Source of the DNA: Alitibacter langaaensis DSM 22999 | Lineage (GTDB): Bacteria; Pseudomonadota; Gammaproteobacteria; Enterobacterales; Pasteurellaceae | Length of the DNA stretch: 64,000 nucleotides | Assembly (NCBI RefSeq): GCF_003096995.1 | Contig: NZ_QENU01000001.1 | Span: 186,001 to 250,000 of the forward strand | Direction: 5' to 3' | Part shown: in pieces, positions 12,314 to 22,991 of the stretch | How positions within the stretch are numbered: the first letter of the stretch is position 1 | Layout of the letters: each line of letters opens with the position of its first letter | Translations under genes and position numbers: made by a program | The notes under the pieces: model-generated | What the model saw: the letters and a program-made list of their open reading frames with translations, nothing else | Told to the model about the DNA's origin: nothing | Databases searched by the model: none

Positions 12314-14068
12314 ATGAAAGCATCGACTAATATCAATGGAATGTTTGCAAAAAATTATTTTTCTGTACCGTCATATCAACGAGCTTATTCTTGGGATACG
12401 GAGTTAGAACCTAGTAAGCCACCAAAGCAGGTAAATATGTTCTTATCTGATTTAGAAGAACATTGCAATATTAAAGGTGGCAATTCAAAGTATTATCTAG
12501 GGCATTTCTTATTTGAGAAAAGAATAGATGGAAAGTATGATATTGTTGATGGACAACAAAGGGCAACAACTATTGTTATATTTGTTTCAGCCTTGCTTTG
12601 TTGTTTAAAAAATATTAATCCTAAGAATGAGAAATTGGGAGAATATAAAAATAAATTTATTAAAGAATGAAGGAGATATAAGTTCAAGACTGTTGATTAT
12701 GATAATGCTATATTTAAAGAATTTATTCTTAATGAGAATGAAATCAATGAAGCATCAATAAAAACGGAATCAATAAAGAGAGTTATATGTGCGTATAACT
12801 ATTTTAAAGAAAAATTAAGTGAAAAGTCTGAATCTGATTTAGAGAAGCTATTAAAGGTTTTAGATAGTGCGACTTGTTCTACTTATGCAGTAAAAAATAA
12901 ATCTGAAGCTATTCAAATGTTTATCTTTCAGAATAATAGGGGGAAGAAAACATCTAATTTAGAAATTGTAAAAGCTAAGTTTATGTTTTATATTAATCTT
13001 TATGGTGGGGAAGATAAAGAGATCTTAATTGAGGATGTTCAAGAGAAATTTAAAACAATTTATGAGTCTATATCTCATTTTAATGATTATGTTATAAATG
13101 AAGATGAGGTATTGCTTTATTCTTTAAGAGTTTATTTTAATTCTTTATGGGAGAGTAATCCATTAGAGAGAATAGATAAAGAATTGAAAATAGATAAAAA
13201 TCATAATAAAAATGATTCATTAGAATTTATAAGTAAATTTACTAATGAAATGTCTAATGATTTTAATAATATGGTTACTTTCTTCAATAATGATGAACGA
13301 GAGTCACCGAAAATACACTCTCTCATTGCTTTAAATAGAATAGGTGTGGTTATGCCTTTTATTTTAAAGGCTTATAGATATAGAATAGGAATGAAGAAGA
13401 CAGAAGAATTATGTGAGCTTTTTGAGAATATTATTTTAAGACATCGTATTATTAGTACAAGAGCTGATCTTAATTCAAGGTTAAATGATGCTTTTAAGGC
13501 ATTCTCTGTGGAGAATAAATCAATAGATAGTATTGTTGATACAATAAATGAACTAAAAACATCTAATAAAAAAGAGAATTACTGGTGGAATTATTGGAAT
13601 AATGAGAGTTTAAAAGAGTCTTTGGAGGGGGCATTAGATCATAATATTGCTAAATTTATTCTTTGGAAATATGAAAATTATTTGAGAAATAAAATTAATT
13701 CTGTAACTGGATATAAGAATTTTTTGCGTTATGAGGATGTTGAAAAACCTGAACTTGAACATATCGCACCTAGAGTGCCTAAAGAGAAACCATCAAATGG
13801 ATACGGGAAGTATGATGATAAATTTAAAGAGGCATATTTGGATTGTTTAGGAAACTATTTATTAATCTCTAAATCACATAATTGTTCAATTGGGAATAAG
13901 CCATTCAAAGAGAAACTATCTAGTTATGATGGCAGTGTATTAGAGCAGCAAAAAGAAATAGAAAAATTTGCAAATGAAAATAAAAATAAAGATAAAATCT
14001 GGGGTAAAATGGCTATTAGGGATCGTCGTAAGAAAATAATTGAGTTTATTAAAGAAACCTATTTTTAG
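12314..14068 (+). pseudogene. DUF262-DUF1524 (GmrSD/SspE-like) gene split by an in-frame stop
   Basis: Both halves lie in one frame and read as a single 584-codon protein except for TGA at 12668-12670 (codon 119). The first part has the DUF262 ParB/sulfiredoxin-like core with VPSYQRAYSW (18-27), YYLGHFLFE and IVDGQQRATT (77-86). Reading continues RRYKFKTVDYDN after the stop, then the helical segment QNNRGKKTSNLEIVKAK. The C-terminus has DUF1524 His-Me finger motifs LEHIAPRVP and CLGNYLLISKSHN...NKPFKEK. Such proteins are NTP-dependent nucleases of type IV restriction or phosphorothioate defence. The gene is AT-rich with many AGA and ATA codons and no uptake core, unlike its his neighbours: signs of transfer. 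A 383-residue fragment could start at ATG 12917. A sequencing error at the stop cannot be excluded. Confidence 0.83.
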
Positions 14069-14234
14069 ATATAAATTAACGCCTTTTAGGCAGTAAACTA
14101 TCCCAATTAATTAGTATCTTATTTCATTTATGGTGCATTTATATTGGGATATTAAACCTGATATTTAAAAATTTTTCCAATAACAGCAATGACATAATGG
14201 CTATTCTTACAAGAGCAGAAATACTAGGAAAAAT

Positions 14235-14876
14235 ATGAAAACAAAAATCAACTGGCAAAAAGTCGATAACTTGCTTCCTGTTATCGTTCAACACGCCCAA
14301 ACCTGCGAAGTTTTAATGCTGGGCTATATGAACCCAGAAGCCTTAGAGAAAACCCTTGCGGAGAAAAAAGTGACCTTTTTCTCTCGCACCAAACAGCGTT
14401 TATGGACAAAGGGGGAAACTTCGGGGCATTTTTTGAATGTGGTGGATATGAGTTTGGATTGCGATGATGACACTTTGTTGATTTTGGCAAATCCCATTGG
14501 GCCCACTTGTCATACGGGGGCAGAGAGTTGTTTTCATCAGTTTGAAAGCCAATCGGAGGGCGATTGGACTTGGTTTGCCAAATTAGAACGTGTGCTTGCA
14601 GGGCTGAAATTTGCCGATCAAGAAAGCTCTTACACGGCAAAACTTTATGCAAAAGGCGTGAAGAAAATTGCACAGAAAGTGGGGGAAGAGGGCGTTGAAA
14701 CCGCCTTGGCTGCCGTTTCGCAAGACAAAGACGAAGTGGTTTCTGAAGTGGCGGATTTAACCTATCATTTAACCGTGTTGTTGCAATCGATGGATTTGGA
14801 ATGGGGCGATGTGATTGCCAAATTGAAAGAACGCCATCAAGGCATTGGGCTTCATCCTGAGGGTTCCAATAAATAG
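14235..14876 (+). CDS. hisI: Bifunctional PR-AMP cyclohydrolase / PR-ATP pyrophosphatase HisIE
   Basis: A 213-residue fusion for histidine steps 2 and 3. Residues 1-115 are the Zn cyclohydrolase with [10 protein letters not shown] and [12 protein letters not shown]; residues about 120-213 are the all-alpha pyrophosphohydrolase with [13 protein letters not shown]. The order HisI then HisE is the enterobacterial form. It ends the operon, followed directly by an uptake-signal hairpin terminator. The insertion upstream leaves 166 bp of AT-rich spacer before its ATG. Confidence 0.97.
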   Translation: MKTKINWQKVDNLLPVIVQHAQTCEVLMLGYMNPEALEKTLAEKKVTFFSRTKQRLWTKGETSGHFLNVVDMSLDCDDDTLLILANPIGPTCHTGAESCFHQFESQSEGDWTWFAKLERVLAGLKFADQESSYTAKLYAKGVKKIAQKVGEEGVETALAAVSQDKDEVVSEVADLTYHLTVLLQSMDLEWGDVIAKLKERHQGIGLHPEGSNK

Positions 14877-14880
14877 TGAG

Positions 14881-14926
14881 AAAGTGCGGTTGTAAAATTA
14901 TTTAAATTTTGACCGCACTTTTTTCG
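14881..14926 (+). terminator. Uptake-signal dyad terminator after hisI
   Basis: AAAGTGCGGT (14881-14890) pairs with ACCGCACTTT (14912-14921) and is followed by a T run. Two opposed uptake cores thus form a rho-independent terminator for the his operon. Confidence 0.88.
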
Positions 14927-15012
14927 TAAACTGTGATCGAGTTTATTGAAGTAGATTGACAATTCATTTACAATCAGACAATTTTTTTGTACGGCGATAA
15001 AAGGAATTGATT

Positions 15013-15639
15013 ATGAAATTAGTCGAAGTAAAACATCCGTTGGTGAAACATAAATTAGGTTTAATGCGTGCGGCGGATATCAGTACGAAACATTTCCGCG
15101 AATTAGCCACTGAAGTCGGCAGTTTGTTGACCTATGAAGCCACTGCTGATTTGGAAGTCGAAAATGTGATTATTGATGGCTGGTGTGGGGATGTAGAAAT
15201 CCAGCAAATCAAAGGCAAAAAAGTAACGGTAGTACCAATTTTACGCGCGGGTCTTGGTATGATGGATGGTGTGTTAGAGCATATTCCAAGTGCGAGAATT
15301 AGTGTGGTTGGGATGTATCGTAATGAAGAAACCCTTGAGCCTGTGCCTTATTTCCAAAAATTGGCGAGCGATTTAGATGAGCGTTTGGCTATCGTGGTGG
15401 ATCCAATGCTTGCCACAGGTGGTTCAATGATCGCGACGATTGATTTATTGAAAAAACACGGATGTAAACAAATTAAGGTGCTCGTTTTAGTGGCAGCGCC
15501 AGAAGGGATTAAGGCTTTAGAAGAAGCGCATCCTGATATTGAATTATTTACCGCATCGATTGATGACCACCTGAATGAACAGGGTTATATCATTCCAGGT
15601 TTGGGTGATGCTGGCGATAAGATTTTTGGTACAAAATAA
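15013..15639 (+). CDS. upp: Uracil phosphoribosyltransferase Upp
   Basis: Salvages uracil with PRPP to give UMP. The 208-residue sequence is close to E. coli Upp throughout: [14 protein letters not shown] at the N-terminus, [28 protein letters not shown] (PRPP loop) and the C-terminal [17 protein letters not shown]. The ATG at 15013 has AAGGAA upstream and fits E. coli; the TTG at 15007 is not needed. It is paired with the uracil permease gene downstream across a terminator-like hairpin. Confidence 0.97.
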   Translation: MKLVEVKHPLVKHKLGLMRAADISTKHFRELATEVGSLLTYEATADLEVENVIIDGWCGDVEIQQIKGKKVTVVPILRAGLGMMDGVLEHIPSARISVVGMYRNEETLEPVPYFQKLASDLDERLAIVVDPMLATGGSMIATIDLLKKHGCKQIKVLVLVAAPEGIKALEEAHPDIELFTASIDDHLNEQGYIIPGLGDAGDKIFGTK

Positions 15640-15648
15640 TCCATTTTC

Positions 15649-15686
15649 TGACCGCACTTTTTGAGCGAAAGTGCGGTCGTTTTTTG
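15649..15686 (+). terminator. Uptake-signal dyad between upp and uraA
   Basis: GACCGCACTTT (15650-15660) and AAAGTGCGGTC (15668-15678) form a perfect stem followed by GTTTTTTG. Because uraA follows on the same strand 19 bp later, this probably acts as a partial terminator that sets the upp/uraA ratio. Confidence 0.8.
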
Positions 15687-15705
15687 TCTATTTTACAGGT
15701 GAATT

Positions 15706-16935
15706 ATGACTCAAATTGAAAACAAACAAAGTACAACAAAGCAAGCGCTTGTGGGCTTGCAGATGTTATTTGTGGCATTTGGTGCTTTGGTGTTGGTGCC
15801 GTTGATTACAGGCTTAGACCCGAATACCGCATTATTAACCGCTGGCGTGGGGACGTTGATCTTCCAATTGTGTACAGGCAAGCAGGTGCCAATTTTCTTG
15901 GCGTCCTCTTTCGCCTTTATCGCCCCGATTCAATATGGCGTGCAAACTTGGGGTATCGCCACCACAATGGGCGGCTTGGCTTGTACGGGGCTTGTGTATT
16001 TGGCGCTGAGCACCTTGGTTAAATTAAAAGGCGTTGATGCATTACAACGCGTCTTCCCGCCTGTTGTTGTGGGGCCCGTGATTATTATTATCGGTATGGG
16101 ATTGGCGCCTGTTGCGGTGGATATGGCATTGGGCAAAAATTCTGCTTATGAATACAATCAAGCGGTGCTAGTTTCAATGGCGACCTTGTTGACGACGCTT
16201 TGTGTGGCGGTGTTCTCGAAAGGGATTATGAAGTTAATTCCAATTATGTTCGGGATCGCAGTCGGCTATATTATTTGTTTATTCTTAGGCTTAATCAATT
16301 TCCAACCTGTGATTGATGCACCTTGGTTCAGCGTGCCGCATATTACAACGCCAGAATTTAAGCTAGAAGCAATTTTATATTTATTGCCTATCGCCATTGC
16401 ACCAGCGGTGGAACACGTGGGCGGCATTATGGCGATTAGCTCAGTGGCTGGCAAAGATTTCTTAAAAAAACCAGGTTTGCACCGCACTTTATTGGGTGAT
16501 GGCGTTGCGACTGCGGCGGCGGCTTTAGTGGGCGGTCCACCAAATACAACCTATGCGGAAGTTACAGGCGCAGTGATGCTAACACGCAATTTCAACCCGA
16601 GCATTATGACTTGGGCGGCGGTATGGGCGATTGCGATTTCATTCTGTGGCAAAGTGGGAGCGTTTCTTTCTACTATTCCGACTATTGTAATGGGCGGAAT
16701 TATGATGTTAGTCTTCGGCTCTATCGCTGTTGTTGGAATGAGTACGCTGATTCGTGGCAAAGTTGATGTTACAGAAGCGCGTAACCTTTGCATTATTTCT
16801 GTGGTGATGACCTTTGGTATCGGCGGTATGTTTGTCGATGTGGGCGGTATGTCGATTAAAGGCATCAGCCTTTGTGCGATTGTGGCAATTATTTTAAATT
16901 TAGTGTTGCCGAAAGCCGAAAATAAAATAGATTAA
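15706..16935 (+). CDS. uraA: Uracil:proton symporter UraA
   Basis: A 409-residue NCS2-family inner-membrane transporter with about 14 membrane segments. Conserved features are QMLFVAFGALVLVPLITGLDP, FLASSFAFIAPIQ, the AVEHVGGIMAISSV stretch carrying a substrate-binding Glu, and GGPPNTTYAEVTGA. Works with Upp in uracil uptake and salvage. An uptake core is inside the gene near 16480. Confidence 0.95.
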   Translation: MTQIENKQSTTKQALVGLQMLFVAFGALVLVPLITGLDPNTALLTAGVGTLIFQLCTGKQVPIFLASSFAFIAPIQYGVQTWGIATTMGGLACTGLVYLALSTLVKLKGVDALQRVFPPVVVGPVIIIIGMGLAPVAVDMALGKNSAYEYNQAVLVSMATLLTTLCVAVFSKGIMKLIPIMFGIAVGYIICLFLGLINFQPVIDAPWFSVPHITTPEFKLEAILYLLPIAIAPAVEHVGGIMAISSVAGKDFLKKPGLHRTLLGDGVATAAAALVGGPPNTTYAEVTGAVMLTRNFNPSIMTWAAVWAIAISFCGKVGAFLSTIPTIVMGGIMMLVFGSIAVVGMSTLIRGKVDVTEARNLCIISVVMTFGIGGMFVDVGGMSIKGISLCAIVAIILNLVLPKAENKID

Positions 16936-16940
16936 ACGAT

Positions 16941-16968
16941 GAGGGCGGATTGAATATCCGCCCTTTTT
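16941..16968. terminator. Terminator hairpin between uraA and yafJ
   Basis: AGGGCGGAT and ATCCGCCCT form a stem around a short loop, followed by a T run on the plus strand. It lies between convergent genes and mainly ends uraA transcripts. Confidence 0.8.
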
Positions 16969-16981
16969 GGTTGTTTATAAA

Positions 16982-17806
16982 TTAATGCTGTGCAGAGCCT
17001 AGTGTTCCGTCATCGGCGAGTTCTTTTCTAACGCCAACCACTTCCCGAATTTTTTCCCCATCTTTAAAAAACACAAAACCGCCGTGTTCCATTTTTGTCC
17101 ACTTCTCGTTTTTAGTAAGAGGGAATGTGGTAATAATGGTTACTTTATCGTTTTTCGTGGTGTAGTTGGTGAAGTCAATCACGCCGTCATCATCCACTCG
17201 TTGAACTTGGCAAAATGGCGCTTTGCGGCAGATATAATGCAAATTGGTCGAACAATGGGCGATCATCCATTCGCCATTCGATAGAATAAAATTGAACGTG
17301 CCATATTGGGCTAATTCTTTCGTGAGTTCTTGAATGTAGGCAAAAATTTCATCTTCTGAAGGTTTTTGGCAATAACGTTTTTTGAGCTGATCGGCAATAT
17401 AACAAAATGCGGTTTCAGAATCCGTTGAACCAATTGGACGGCAATAACACCCCGAGAGATCGGGCAATTCTTTCAGGTTTCCATTATGAGCAAACACCCA
17501 ATTTTCGCCCCAAATTTCACGAATGAAAGGATGCGTATTAACAATGCTCACATCGCCCTGCGTTGCTTTGCGAATATGCGCGATCACATTTAAGGATTTA
17601 ATATTGTATTGTTTCACACAATCGGCAACGGGCGACAGGGCGGCAGGTTTCTCATCACGAAAAATACGCACGCCTTTGCCTTCAAAAAAGGCGATTCCGA
17701 AACCATCAGAATGGCTGTCTGTTAAACCTGCGCGGCGGCGAAAACCTTCAAATGAAAACACAATATCTGTTGGCACATTGCAATTCATACCGAGTAATTG
17801 ACACAT
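16982..17806 (-). CDS. yafJ: Class II glutamine amidotransferase YafJ
   Basis: A 274-residue Ntn-hydrolase of the YafJ group. Cys2, exposed after removal of Met1, would be the nucleophile (MCQLLGMN). HSDGFGIAFFEG, AHIRKATQGDVSIVNTHPF and VFAHNGNLKEL are standard class II glutaminase segments. There is no synthase domain, so the acceptor and physiological role remain unknown. Convergent with uraA. Confidence 0.88.
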   Translation of the reverse strand: MCQLLGMNCNVPTDIVFSFEGFRRRAGLTDSHSDGFGIAFFEGKGVRIFRDEKPAALSPVADCVKQYNIKSLNVIAHIRKATQGDVSIVNTHPFIREIWGENWVFAHNGNLKELPDLSGCYCRPIGSTDSETAFCYIADQLKKRYCQKPSEDEIFAYIQELTKELAQYGTFNFILSNGEWMIAHCSTNLHYICRKAPFCQVQRVDDDGVIDFTNYTTKNDKVTIITTFPLTKNEKWTKMEHGGFVFFKDGEKIREVVGVRKELADDGTLGSAQH

Positions 17807-17927
17807 AAAAATACCTTAAACTCAACCTTTAATACGTTTAATGATTTAACAACATCATTATTGTAATTTCAATATGTTGCGCAACAAGTTTTTAGAACGA
17901 ATGGGAACATCATATATCTGTTGAAAG

Positions 17928-17967
17928 AAAGTGCGGTCAGAAATTTAGAAATTTTTGACCGCACTTT
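17928..17967 (-). terminator. Uptake-signal dyad downstream of cysS
   Basis: Two opposed uptake cores with extended AT arms (AAAGTGCGGTCAGAAATTT and its near complement) form a long hairpin immediately after the cysS stop on the minus strand, before the yafJ promoter region. Confidence 0.82.
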
Positions 17968-17977
17968 GGGGGATAGC

Positions 17978-19354
17978 TTATTGTTTACGCCAAGTGGTGC
18001 CGTTTGGGCTATCTTCTAAAACGATGTTCATTGCTTTCAATGCATCACGAGCGGCATCGGCAGCTGCCCAGTCTTTTGCAGCGCGAGCATCGTTGCGTTG
18101 CTTGATTAGGGCTTCGATTTTCGCTACGTCATCATTGTCTGCATCGCCTTGCAAGAATGTGTCGGCATCTTGTTCTAACAAACCTAACACGCCAGCAAGT
18201 TGTTTTAAACGGCTAGCGAGTTTATTGGCTTCTGCTTGGTTTTCCGCTTTTAATTTGTTGATTTCACGGGCAAGTTCAAATAACACTGCCAACGCGCCTG
18301 GTGTGTTGAAATCATCATTCATCGCTGTTTTGAAATCACGCACATATTGATCTTCAGCCGTAATTTCCACGATTTCACAACCACGCAATGCGGTATATAA
18401 ACGCTCTAACGCTTTGCGTGCGAGAGCAATATTTTCTTCACTGTAATCCAGCAAGCTGCGATATTGGGCGGTTAAGAAGAAATAGCGGACGCTTTCTGCA
18501 TCGTATTTAGTCAAAATGTCACGAATTGTGAAGAAATTATTGAGCGATTTTGACATTTTTTCTTCGTGAATGGTAAGCATACCTGTGTGTAGCCAGTAGT
18601 TCACATAATCGCCATCGTGGGCGCAGCAAGACTGGGCGATTTCATTTTCGTGGTGTGGAAACATCAAATCAGAGCCGCCACCGTGAATGTCGAAATGGTT
18701 GCCCAATTCTTTGCTGTTCATCGCTGAACATTCAATGTGCCAGCCCGGGCGACCTTTTCCCCAAGGGCTATCCCAGCTCGGTTCGTTGGGTTTAGACATT
18801 TTCCATAGCACGAAATCCATTGGATTTTTCTTAACGGATTTAATTTCAACACGTGCGCCTGCTTGCAACTGTTCTAAATTTTGGCGAGAAAGCGCACCGT
18901 ATTTTGCAAAGGATTCCACATCAAACATCACATCGCCATCTTCTGCCACATAAGCGTGTTTGCGGGCAATCAAACTTTCTACCATTGCAATAATTTCAGG
19001 AATGTGCTGAGTGGCGCGCGGTTCTACGTCTGGGCGTTGAATATTGAGCGCATCAAAATCTTTATGCATTTCTGCGATCATTCGATCCACTAATTGCTCA
19101 CAGCTTTCATTGTTTTCCAACGCACGTTTAATGATTTTATCGTCCACATCGGTGATGTTGCGAACATAACGCAAATTATAGCCAAGATAACGTAAATAAC
19201 GGGTAATCACATCAAAGGAAACAAAGGTGCGTCCGTGCCCAAAATGGCATAAATCATAAACGGTTACACCACACACATACATACCAATTTGATGAGGATT
19301 GATCGGTTTAAATTCTTCTTTTTCTCGGGTTAAGGTGTTGAAAATTTTTAGCAT
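17978..19354 (-). CDS. cysS: Cysteinyl-tRNA synthetase CysS
   Basis: A class Ia synthetase of 458 residues that charges tRNA-Cys. [20 protein letters not shown] carries a zinc-ligand Cys and the HIGH-type signature; GWHIECSAM and [13 protein letters not shown] bind zinc and substrate; [12 protein letters not shown] is the KMSKS loop. The C-terminal [13 protein letters not shown] ends the anticodon-binding part. The ATG at 19354 matches E. coli MLKIFNTL; an in-frame start seven codons upstream is less likely. Divergent from ppiB. Confidence 0.97.
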   Translation of the reverse strand: MLKIFNTLTREKEEFKPINPHQIGMYVCGVTVYDLCHFGHGRTFVSFDVITRYLRYLGYNLRYVRNITDVDDKIIKRALENNESCEQLVDRMIAEMHKDFDALNIQRPDVEPRATQHIPEIIAMVESLIARKHAYVAEDGDVMFDVESFAKYGALSRQNLEQLQAGARVEIKSVKKNPMDFVLWKMSKPNEPSWDSPWGKGRPGWHIECSAMNSKELGNHFDIHGGGSDLMFPHHENEIAQSCCAHDGDYVNYWLHTGMLTIHEEKMSKSLNNFFTIRDILTKYDAESVRYFFLTAQYRSLLDYSEENIALARKALERLYTALRGCEIVEITAEDQYVRDFKTAMNDDFNTPGALAVLFELAREINKLKAENQAEANKLASRLKQLAGVLGLLEQDADTFLQGDADNDDVAKIEALIKQRNDARAAKDWAAADAARDALKAMNIVLEDSPNGTTWRKQ

Positions 19355-19462
19355 AATTATCTCGTGAAAATTCAATGAAATCTGACCGCACTTTATAGCA
19401 CTAATCGGCTTTTTATGGAATAATGCTTTGCGAAATTAATCCCCAAATAAAAGGAAATCATA

Positions 19463-19972
19463 ATGGTTACATTACATACCAATTTCGGTGATATCAAAAT
19501 CGCCTTAGACTTTGATAAAGCGCCTGTGACGGCGAAAAACTTTGAAGATTATTGCAAAGCAGGTTTTTATAATAACACAATTTTCCACCGTGTTATTGAC
19601 GGATTTATGATTCAAGGCGGCGGTATGGAAAGCGGTATGCGCGAAAAAGCTACCAATGCACCAATTCAAAATGAAGCAACCAATGGCTTAAGCAATAAGC
19701 GTGGCACGATTGCGATGGCGCGTACTTCTGATCCGCATTCTGCAACGGCGCAATTTTTCATTAATGTGGCGGACAATACATTCCTTGATCATCGTTCAAA
19801 AGAAATGTTCGGCAAAACAGTGGTGCAAGAATGGGGCTATGCCGTGTTTGGCGAAGTGGTTGAAGGTATGGACGTTGTGGACAAAATCAAAGGCGTGAAA
19901 ACGGGCAATGCAGGCTTCCACCAAGATGTGCCTAAAGAAGATGTGGTGATTACTTCCGTATCGGTTGAATAA
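19463..19972 (+). CDS. ppiB: Peptidyl-prolyl cis-trans isomerase B
   Basis: A 169-residue cytoplasmic cyclophilin without a signal peptide. [14 protein letters not shown] contains the catalytic Arg, and [21 protein letters not shown] the conserved core. AAAGGA precedes the ATG. Divergent from cysS, an arrangement also seen in E. coli. Ends in its own hairpin terminator that runs up to xseA. Confidence 0.95.
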   Translation: MVTLHTNFGDIKIALDFDKAPVTAKNFEDYCKAGFYNNTIFHRVIDGFMIQGGGMESGMREKATNAPIQNEATNGLSNKRGTIAMARTSDPHSATAQFFINVADNTFLDHRSKEMFGKTVVQEWGYAVFGEVVEGMDVVDKIKGVKTGNAGFHQDVPKEDVVITSVSVE

Positions 19973-19981
19973 TATTTATGG

Positions 19982-20006
19982 GGTGAGCATTGGCTCACCT
20001 TTTTTC
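19982..20006 (+). terminator. ppiB terminator abutting xseA
   Basis: GGTGAGC (19982-19988) pairs with GCTCACC (19993-19999), then a T run. It ends only about 11 bp before the xseA ATG, so xseA depends on readthrough or a promoter inside ppiB. Confidence 0.85.
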
Positions 20007-20016
20007 TGAGATAATT

Positions 20017-21348
20017 ATGGACAACGCCAATATTTATTCCGTTTCGCAATTAAATCACGCGGCAAAAATGTTGCTAGAAGGGCAGCTGGGGCAAGTGTGG
20101 TTGACGGGCGAGATTTCTAATTTTAGCCAGCCTGTGTCTGGACATTGGTATTTAACGCTGAAAGATGAAAATGCACAGGTGCGTGCGGCGATGTTTCGGC
20201 TGAAAAATATGCGTGTTAGCTTTCGCCCACAAAATGGTATGCAAGTGTTGGTGCGTGCGGCGGTGAGTTTGTACGAGCCAAGGGGCGATTATCAATTAAT
20301 TATTGATGCAATGCACCCCGCTGGCGAAGGCTTGCTACAACAGCAATTTGAGCAGCTGAAAATGAAATTGGCAGCGGAAGGCTTGTTTGCGCAAAATCTT
20401 AAGAAAAATCTACCGCACTTTTGCAAAACTGTTGGCGTGGTTACTTCAGCAACTGGGGCGGCGCTGCAAGATATTTTGCACATTTTGAAACGGCGTGATC
20501 CGAGTTTGAAAGTGGTAATTTATCCTACGGCAGTGCAGGGCAAAGAAGCCACTGCAGAAATTGTGGAAATGATCGAATTGGCGAATATTCGCCAAGAAGT
20601 TGATGTGCTGATTGTTGGACGTGGCGGTGGTTCGTTAGAAGATTTGTGGTGTTTTAATGAAGAAAGCGTGGCGCGCGCGATTTTTCGTTCCGTGATTCCT
20701 GTGATTAGCGCGGTGGGGCATGAAGTGGATGTCACCATTGCGGATTTTGTTGCAGATGTGCGTGCCCCAACCCCTTCTGCAGCAGCCGAATTGGTGAGCC
20801 GTAACCAAGACGAACTTCTGCAACAATTGCACTATAAAAAGCAACGTTTGGATATGGCATTGGATCGTATTTTTGCCTTGAAAGCTCAAGCCTTACAAGA
20901 AGTGCAAGCACGCTTGCAGCATCAACACCCTAAAATGCGTTTGCAAGTACAGGCGCAGAAAACCGCGCAGTTGGAACAACGTTTATACGCGATTATTCAG
21001 CGCATAATGGAAAAAAATCGTTATAAAATGACCGCACTTAATGAACGATTGGCTAAAAATCCCTTGCCATTTCGTGTGCAAAAACAGGCGCAAAGCGTGG
21101 AACAGTTGAATGTGCGCTTAGAATTAGCGTTAAAAAATCATTTAAGCGTGCGTCAGCATCAGTTAGCGAATTTATGCGGCAAGCTAGATGGTTTAAGCCC
21201 GCTAAAAGTGCTTTCTCGCGGTTATTCCATTGCCCAAAATGCGCAAGGGCAGGCGCTGATTAGCGTATCCCAAACTAAGTCTGGGGAAAGGTTACACACC
21301 CGTGTAACAGATGGTGTCATTATTAGCCAAGTGGTTGAAATACAATAA
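20017..21348 (+). CDS. xseA: Exodeoxyribonuclease VII large subunit
   Basis: Large subunit (443 residues) of the ssDNA exonuclease. The N-terminal OB fold is clear ([20 protein letters not shown], then [20 protein letters not shown]). The catalytic region has [29 protein letters not shown] and [22 protein letters not shown], followed by a long coiled coil with Leu/Gln/Lys repeats. The ATG at 20017 agrees with relatives; an earlier in-frame TTG lies inside the terminator stem. The small subunit XseB is not in the window. Confidence 0.96.
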   Translation: MDNANIYSVSQLNHAAKMLLEGQLGQVWLTGEISNFSQPVSGHWYLTLKDENAQVRAAMFRLKNMRVSFRPQNGMQVLVRAAVSLYEPRGDYQLIIDAMHPAGEGLLQQQFEQLKMKLAAEGLFAQNLKKNLPHFCKTVGVVTSATGAALQDILHILKRRDPSLKVVIYPTAVQGKEATAEIVEMIELANIRQEVDVLIVGRGGGSLEDLWCFNEESVARAIFRSVIPVISAVGHEVDVTIADFVADVRAPTPSAAAELVSRNQDELLQQLHYKKQRLDMALDRIFALKAQALQEVQARLQHQHPKMRLQVQAQKTAQLEQRLYAIIQRIMEKNRYKMTALNERLAKNPLPFRVQKQAQSVEQLNVRLELALKNHLSVRQHQLANLCGKLDGLSPLKVLSRGYSIAQNAQGQALISVSQTKSGERLHTRVTDGVIISQVVEIQ

Positions 21349-21349
21349 A

Positions 21350-22033
21350 ATGTTATTAGAAATTCTTTTTTATATTGGCTTAGTGGTGGAAGCGATGACT
21401 GGTGCGCTTTCCGCAGGGCGTGAGAAAATGGATATTTTCGGCGTGGTGGTCATTGCTTTTATGCCCGCTTTGGGCGGCGGTGTTATGCGCGATATCGTGC
21501 TAGGGCATTATCCACTCAGCTTTGTAGAAAATCCCCATTGGACATTAATTGTTGCCGCAACAGCGATACTCACGGTGTTGATTGCGCCTTTAATTACCCA
21601 TTTTAACCATTCGTTTCGTACCAGCTTTTTAGTTTTAGATGGCGTTGGGTTAATTTTATTCTCTATTTTCGGCACGCAAATTGCTCTGAATATGGGATAT
21701 GGTGTAACCATAGCCTGCATTTCGGCTATTCTCACTGGCGCTTTTGGTGGCGTGTTGCGAGATATTTTGTGCAATCGTATCCCTTTGATTTTCCAGAAAG
21801 AATTATATGCCGCCATCGCTTTGTTTACCGCTTGCTTGTATATCGGGCTGTTAGAAATTGGCGTTTCGCTCAATTTAACGATTTTTATCACCTTAATAAC
21901 TGGGGTAATTTTCCGTTTATTAGCGATTTATTTTAGCTGGGGATTTCCCGTGTTTGACTACCAAGAACAGGATATTCCTGCCAAAGAAATGTTGCCAAGA
22001 TTTACTTATCGCCGTAAATATAAAGAAAAATAA
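21350..22033 (+). CDS. TRIC-like (UPF0126/YadS) membrane protein
   Basis: A 227-residue protein with seven predicted membrane segments arranged as two three-helix repeats. Each repeat carries a Gly-rich kink motif (GGGVMRDIVLG and GGVLRDILCN), as in bacterial trimeric intracellular cation channels. Probably an inner-membrane cation or small-molecule channel; related YicG/YadS proteins have been linked to glycine utilisation. The ATG at 21350 is one base after the xseA stop. Confidence 0.85.
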   Translation: MLLEILFYIGLVVEAMTGALSAGREKMDIFGVVVIAFMPALGGGVMRDIVLGHYPLSFVENPHWTLIVAATAILTVLIAPLITHFNHSFRTSFLVLDGVGLILFSIFGTQIALNMGYGVTIACISAILTGAFGGVLRDILCNRIPLIFQKELYAAIALFTACLYIGLLEIGVSLNLTIFITLITGVIFRLLAIYFSWGFPVFDYQEQDIPAKEMLPRFTYRRKYKEK

Positions 22034-22072
22034 TCTTATAATGAATGGCGAGTATTGAGATTGCTGAAAGAA

Positions 22073-22113
22073 AAAGTGCGGTCAAAAATTTTCATTTTTT
22101 TGACCGCACTTTA
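22073..22113. terminator. Bidirectional uptake-signal dyad terminator
   Basis: AAAGTGCGGTCAAAAA and TTTTTTGACCGCACTTT form a long stem between the convergent membrane-protein gene and rapZ. A and T tracts on both sides allow termination in both directions. Confidence 0.87.
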
Positions 22114-22126
22114 GTTTAGTGTTTCT

Positions 22127-22981
22127 TTATTTTTTATGTTTATCCAAAGATTTGTGCTGAATTTTGACGTTCTTACCTTTGGCTTGGAAGTATTCGCCAA
22201 GTTGCTGTGCAATATAAACGGAGCGATGTTTTCCGCCGGTACAACCGATTGCAATCGTGAGATAGCTACGGTTGTTTTGCTCTAACATCGGCAGCCAAGT
22301 TTCAATATAATTCCTTGTTTTATAAATAAATTCGGTCACTTCATTATGTTTGGCGAGGAAATCCATAACTGGCTGTTCAAGCCCTGTCATCGGGCGTAGC
22401 GCAGGATTCCAGTGCGGATTTGGCAAAAAACGCACATCAAATACATAATCCGCATCAAGCGGTAGGCCATATTTAAAGCCAAAAGATTCCACCACGATTT
22501 TTAATTCTTTATCTGATTTTCCGTGCAAAAACTCGCGTAAGCGTTCGGCTAATTCGTGGGTGGAAAGCACGCCTGTGTCGATAATTAAATTGGCATGCTG
22601 AACCAATGGCTCTAATTGGTCACGTTCTGCATCAATGGCAGCTTCTAAAGAGAGATCTTTCACCGATAAGGGATGCAGGCGGCGCGAATCGCTATAACGG
22701 CGAATGAGCGTGCTGCGATCGGTGTCTAAGAAAATAATTTTTACTTGGTGGTTGGCGCTCACTTGGTTGAGTACGCCATCAAGGGTTTCGGTGGAATGGG
22801 GCAGATTACGAATATCAAGACTAATGGCAACGGCAGTTTGCGTGTTGGCGAGAATATCAGTGAGTTGTGGCAATAAATCGATGGGTAAATTATCGACACA
22901 ATAATAACCAATATCTTCTAACGCCCGTAAGGCGACTGATTTTCCTGCGCCAGAACGTCCGCTGATAATAATGATTTCCAT
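22127..22981 (-). CDS. rapZ: RNase adapter protein RapZ
   Basis: A 284-residue nucleotide-binding protein that in E. coli directs RNase E to GlmZ to control glmS. Walker A is GRSGAGKS (residues 8-15). [24 protein letters not shown] and the C-terminal [19 protein letters not shown] are diagnostic. The ATG at 22981 with GGAG upstream fits the family; the longer in-frame ORF would run into ptsN. It follows ptsN after about 10 bp, as in enterobacteria, though without rpoN or npr nearby. Confidence 0.95.
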   Translation of the reverse strand: MEIIIISGRSGAGKSVALRALEDIGYYCVDNLPIDLLPQLTDILANTQTAVAISLDIRNLPHSTETLDGVLNQVSANHQVKIIFLDTDRSTLIRRYSDSRRLHPLSVKDLSLEAAIDAERDQLEPLVQHANLIIDTGVLSTHELAERLREFLHGKSDKELKIVVESFGFKYGLPLDADYVFDVRFLPNPHWNPALRPMTGLEQPVMDFLAKHNEVTEFIYKTRNYIETWLPMLEQNNRSYLTIAIGCTGGKHRSVYIAQQLGEYFQAKGKNVKIQHKSLDKHKK

Positions 22982-22991
22982 AGCCCAGCTC

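Noticed and set aside
12668-12670. TGA read as selenocysteine in the DUF262 gene
   Set aside because: DUF262 proteins are not known selenoproteins, I see no stem-loop just after the codon, and a nonsense change is the simpler explanation.
15649-15686. Riboswitch or PyrR-type attenuator between upp and uraA
   Set aside because: The structure is a simple pair of uptake cores; no conserved pyrimidine-responsive RNA motif is visible.
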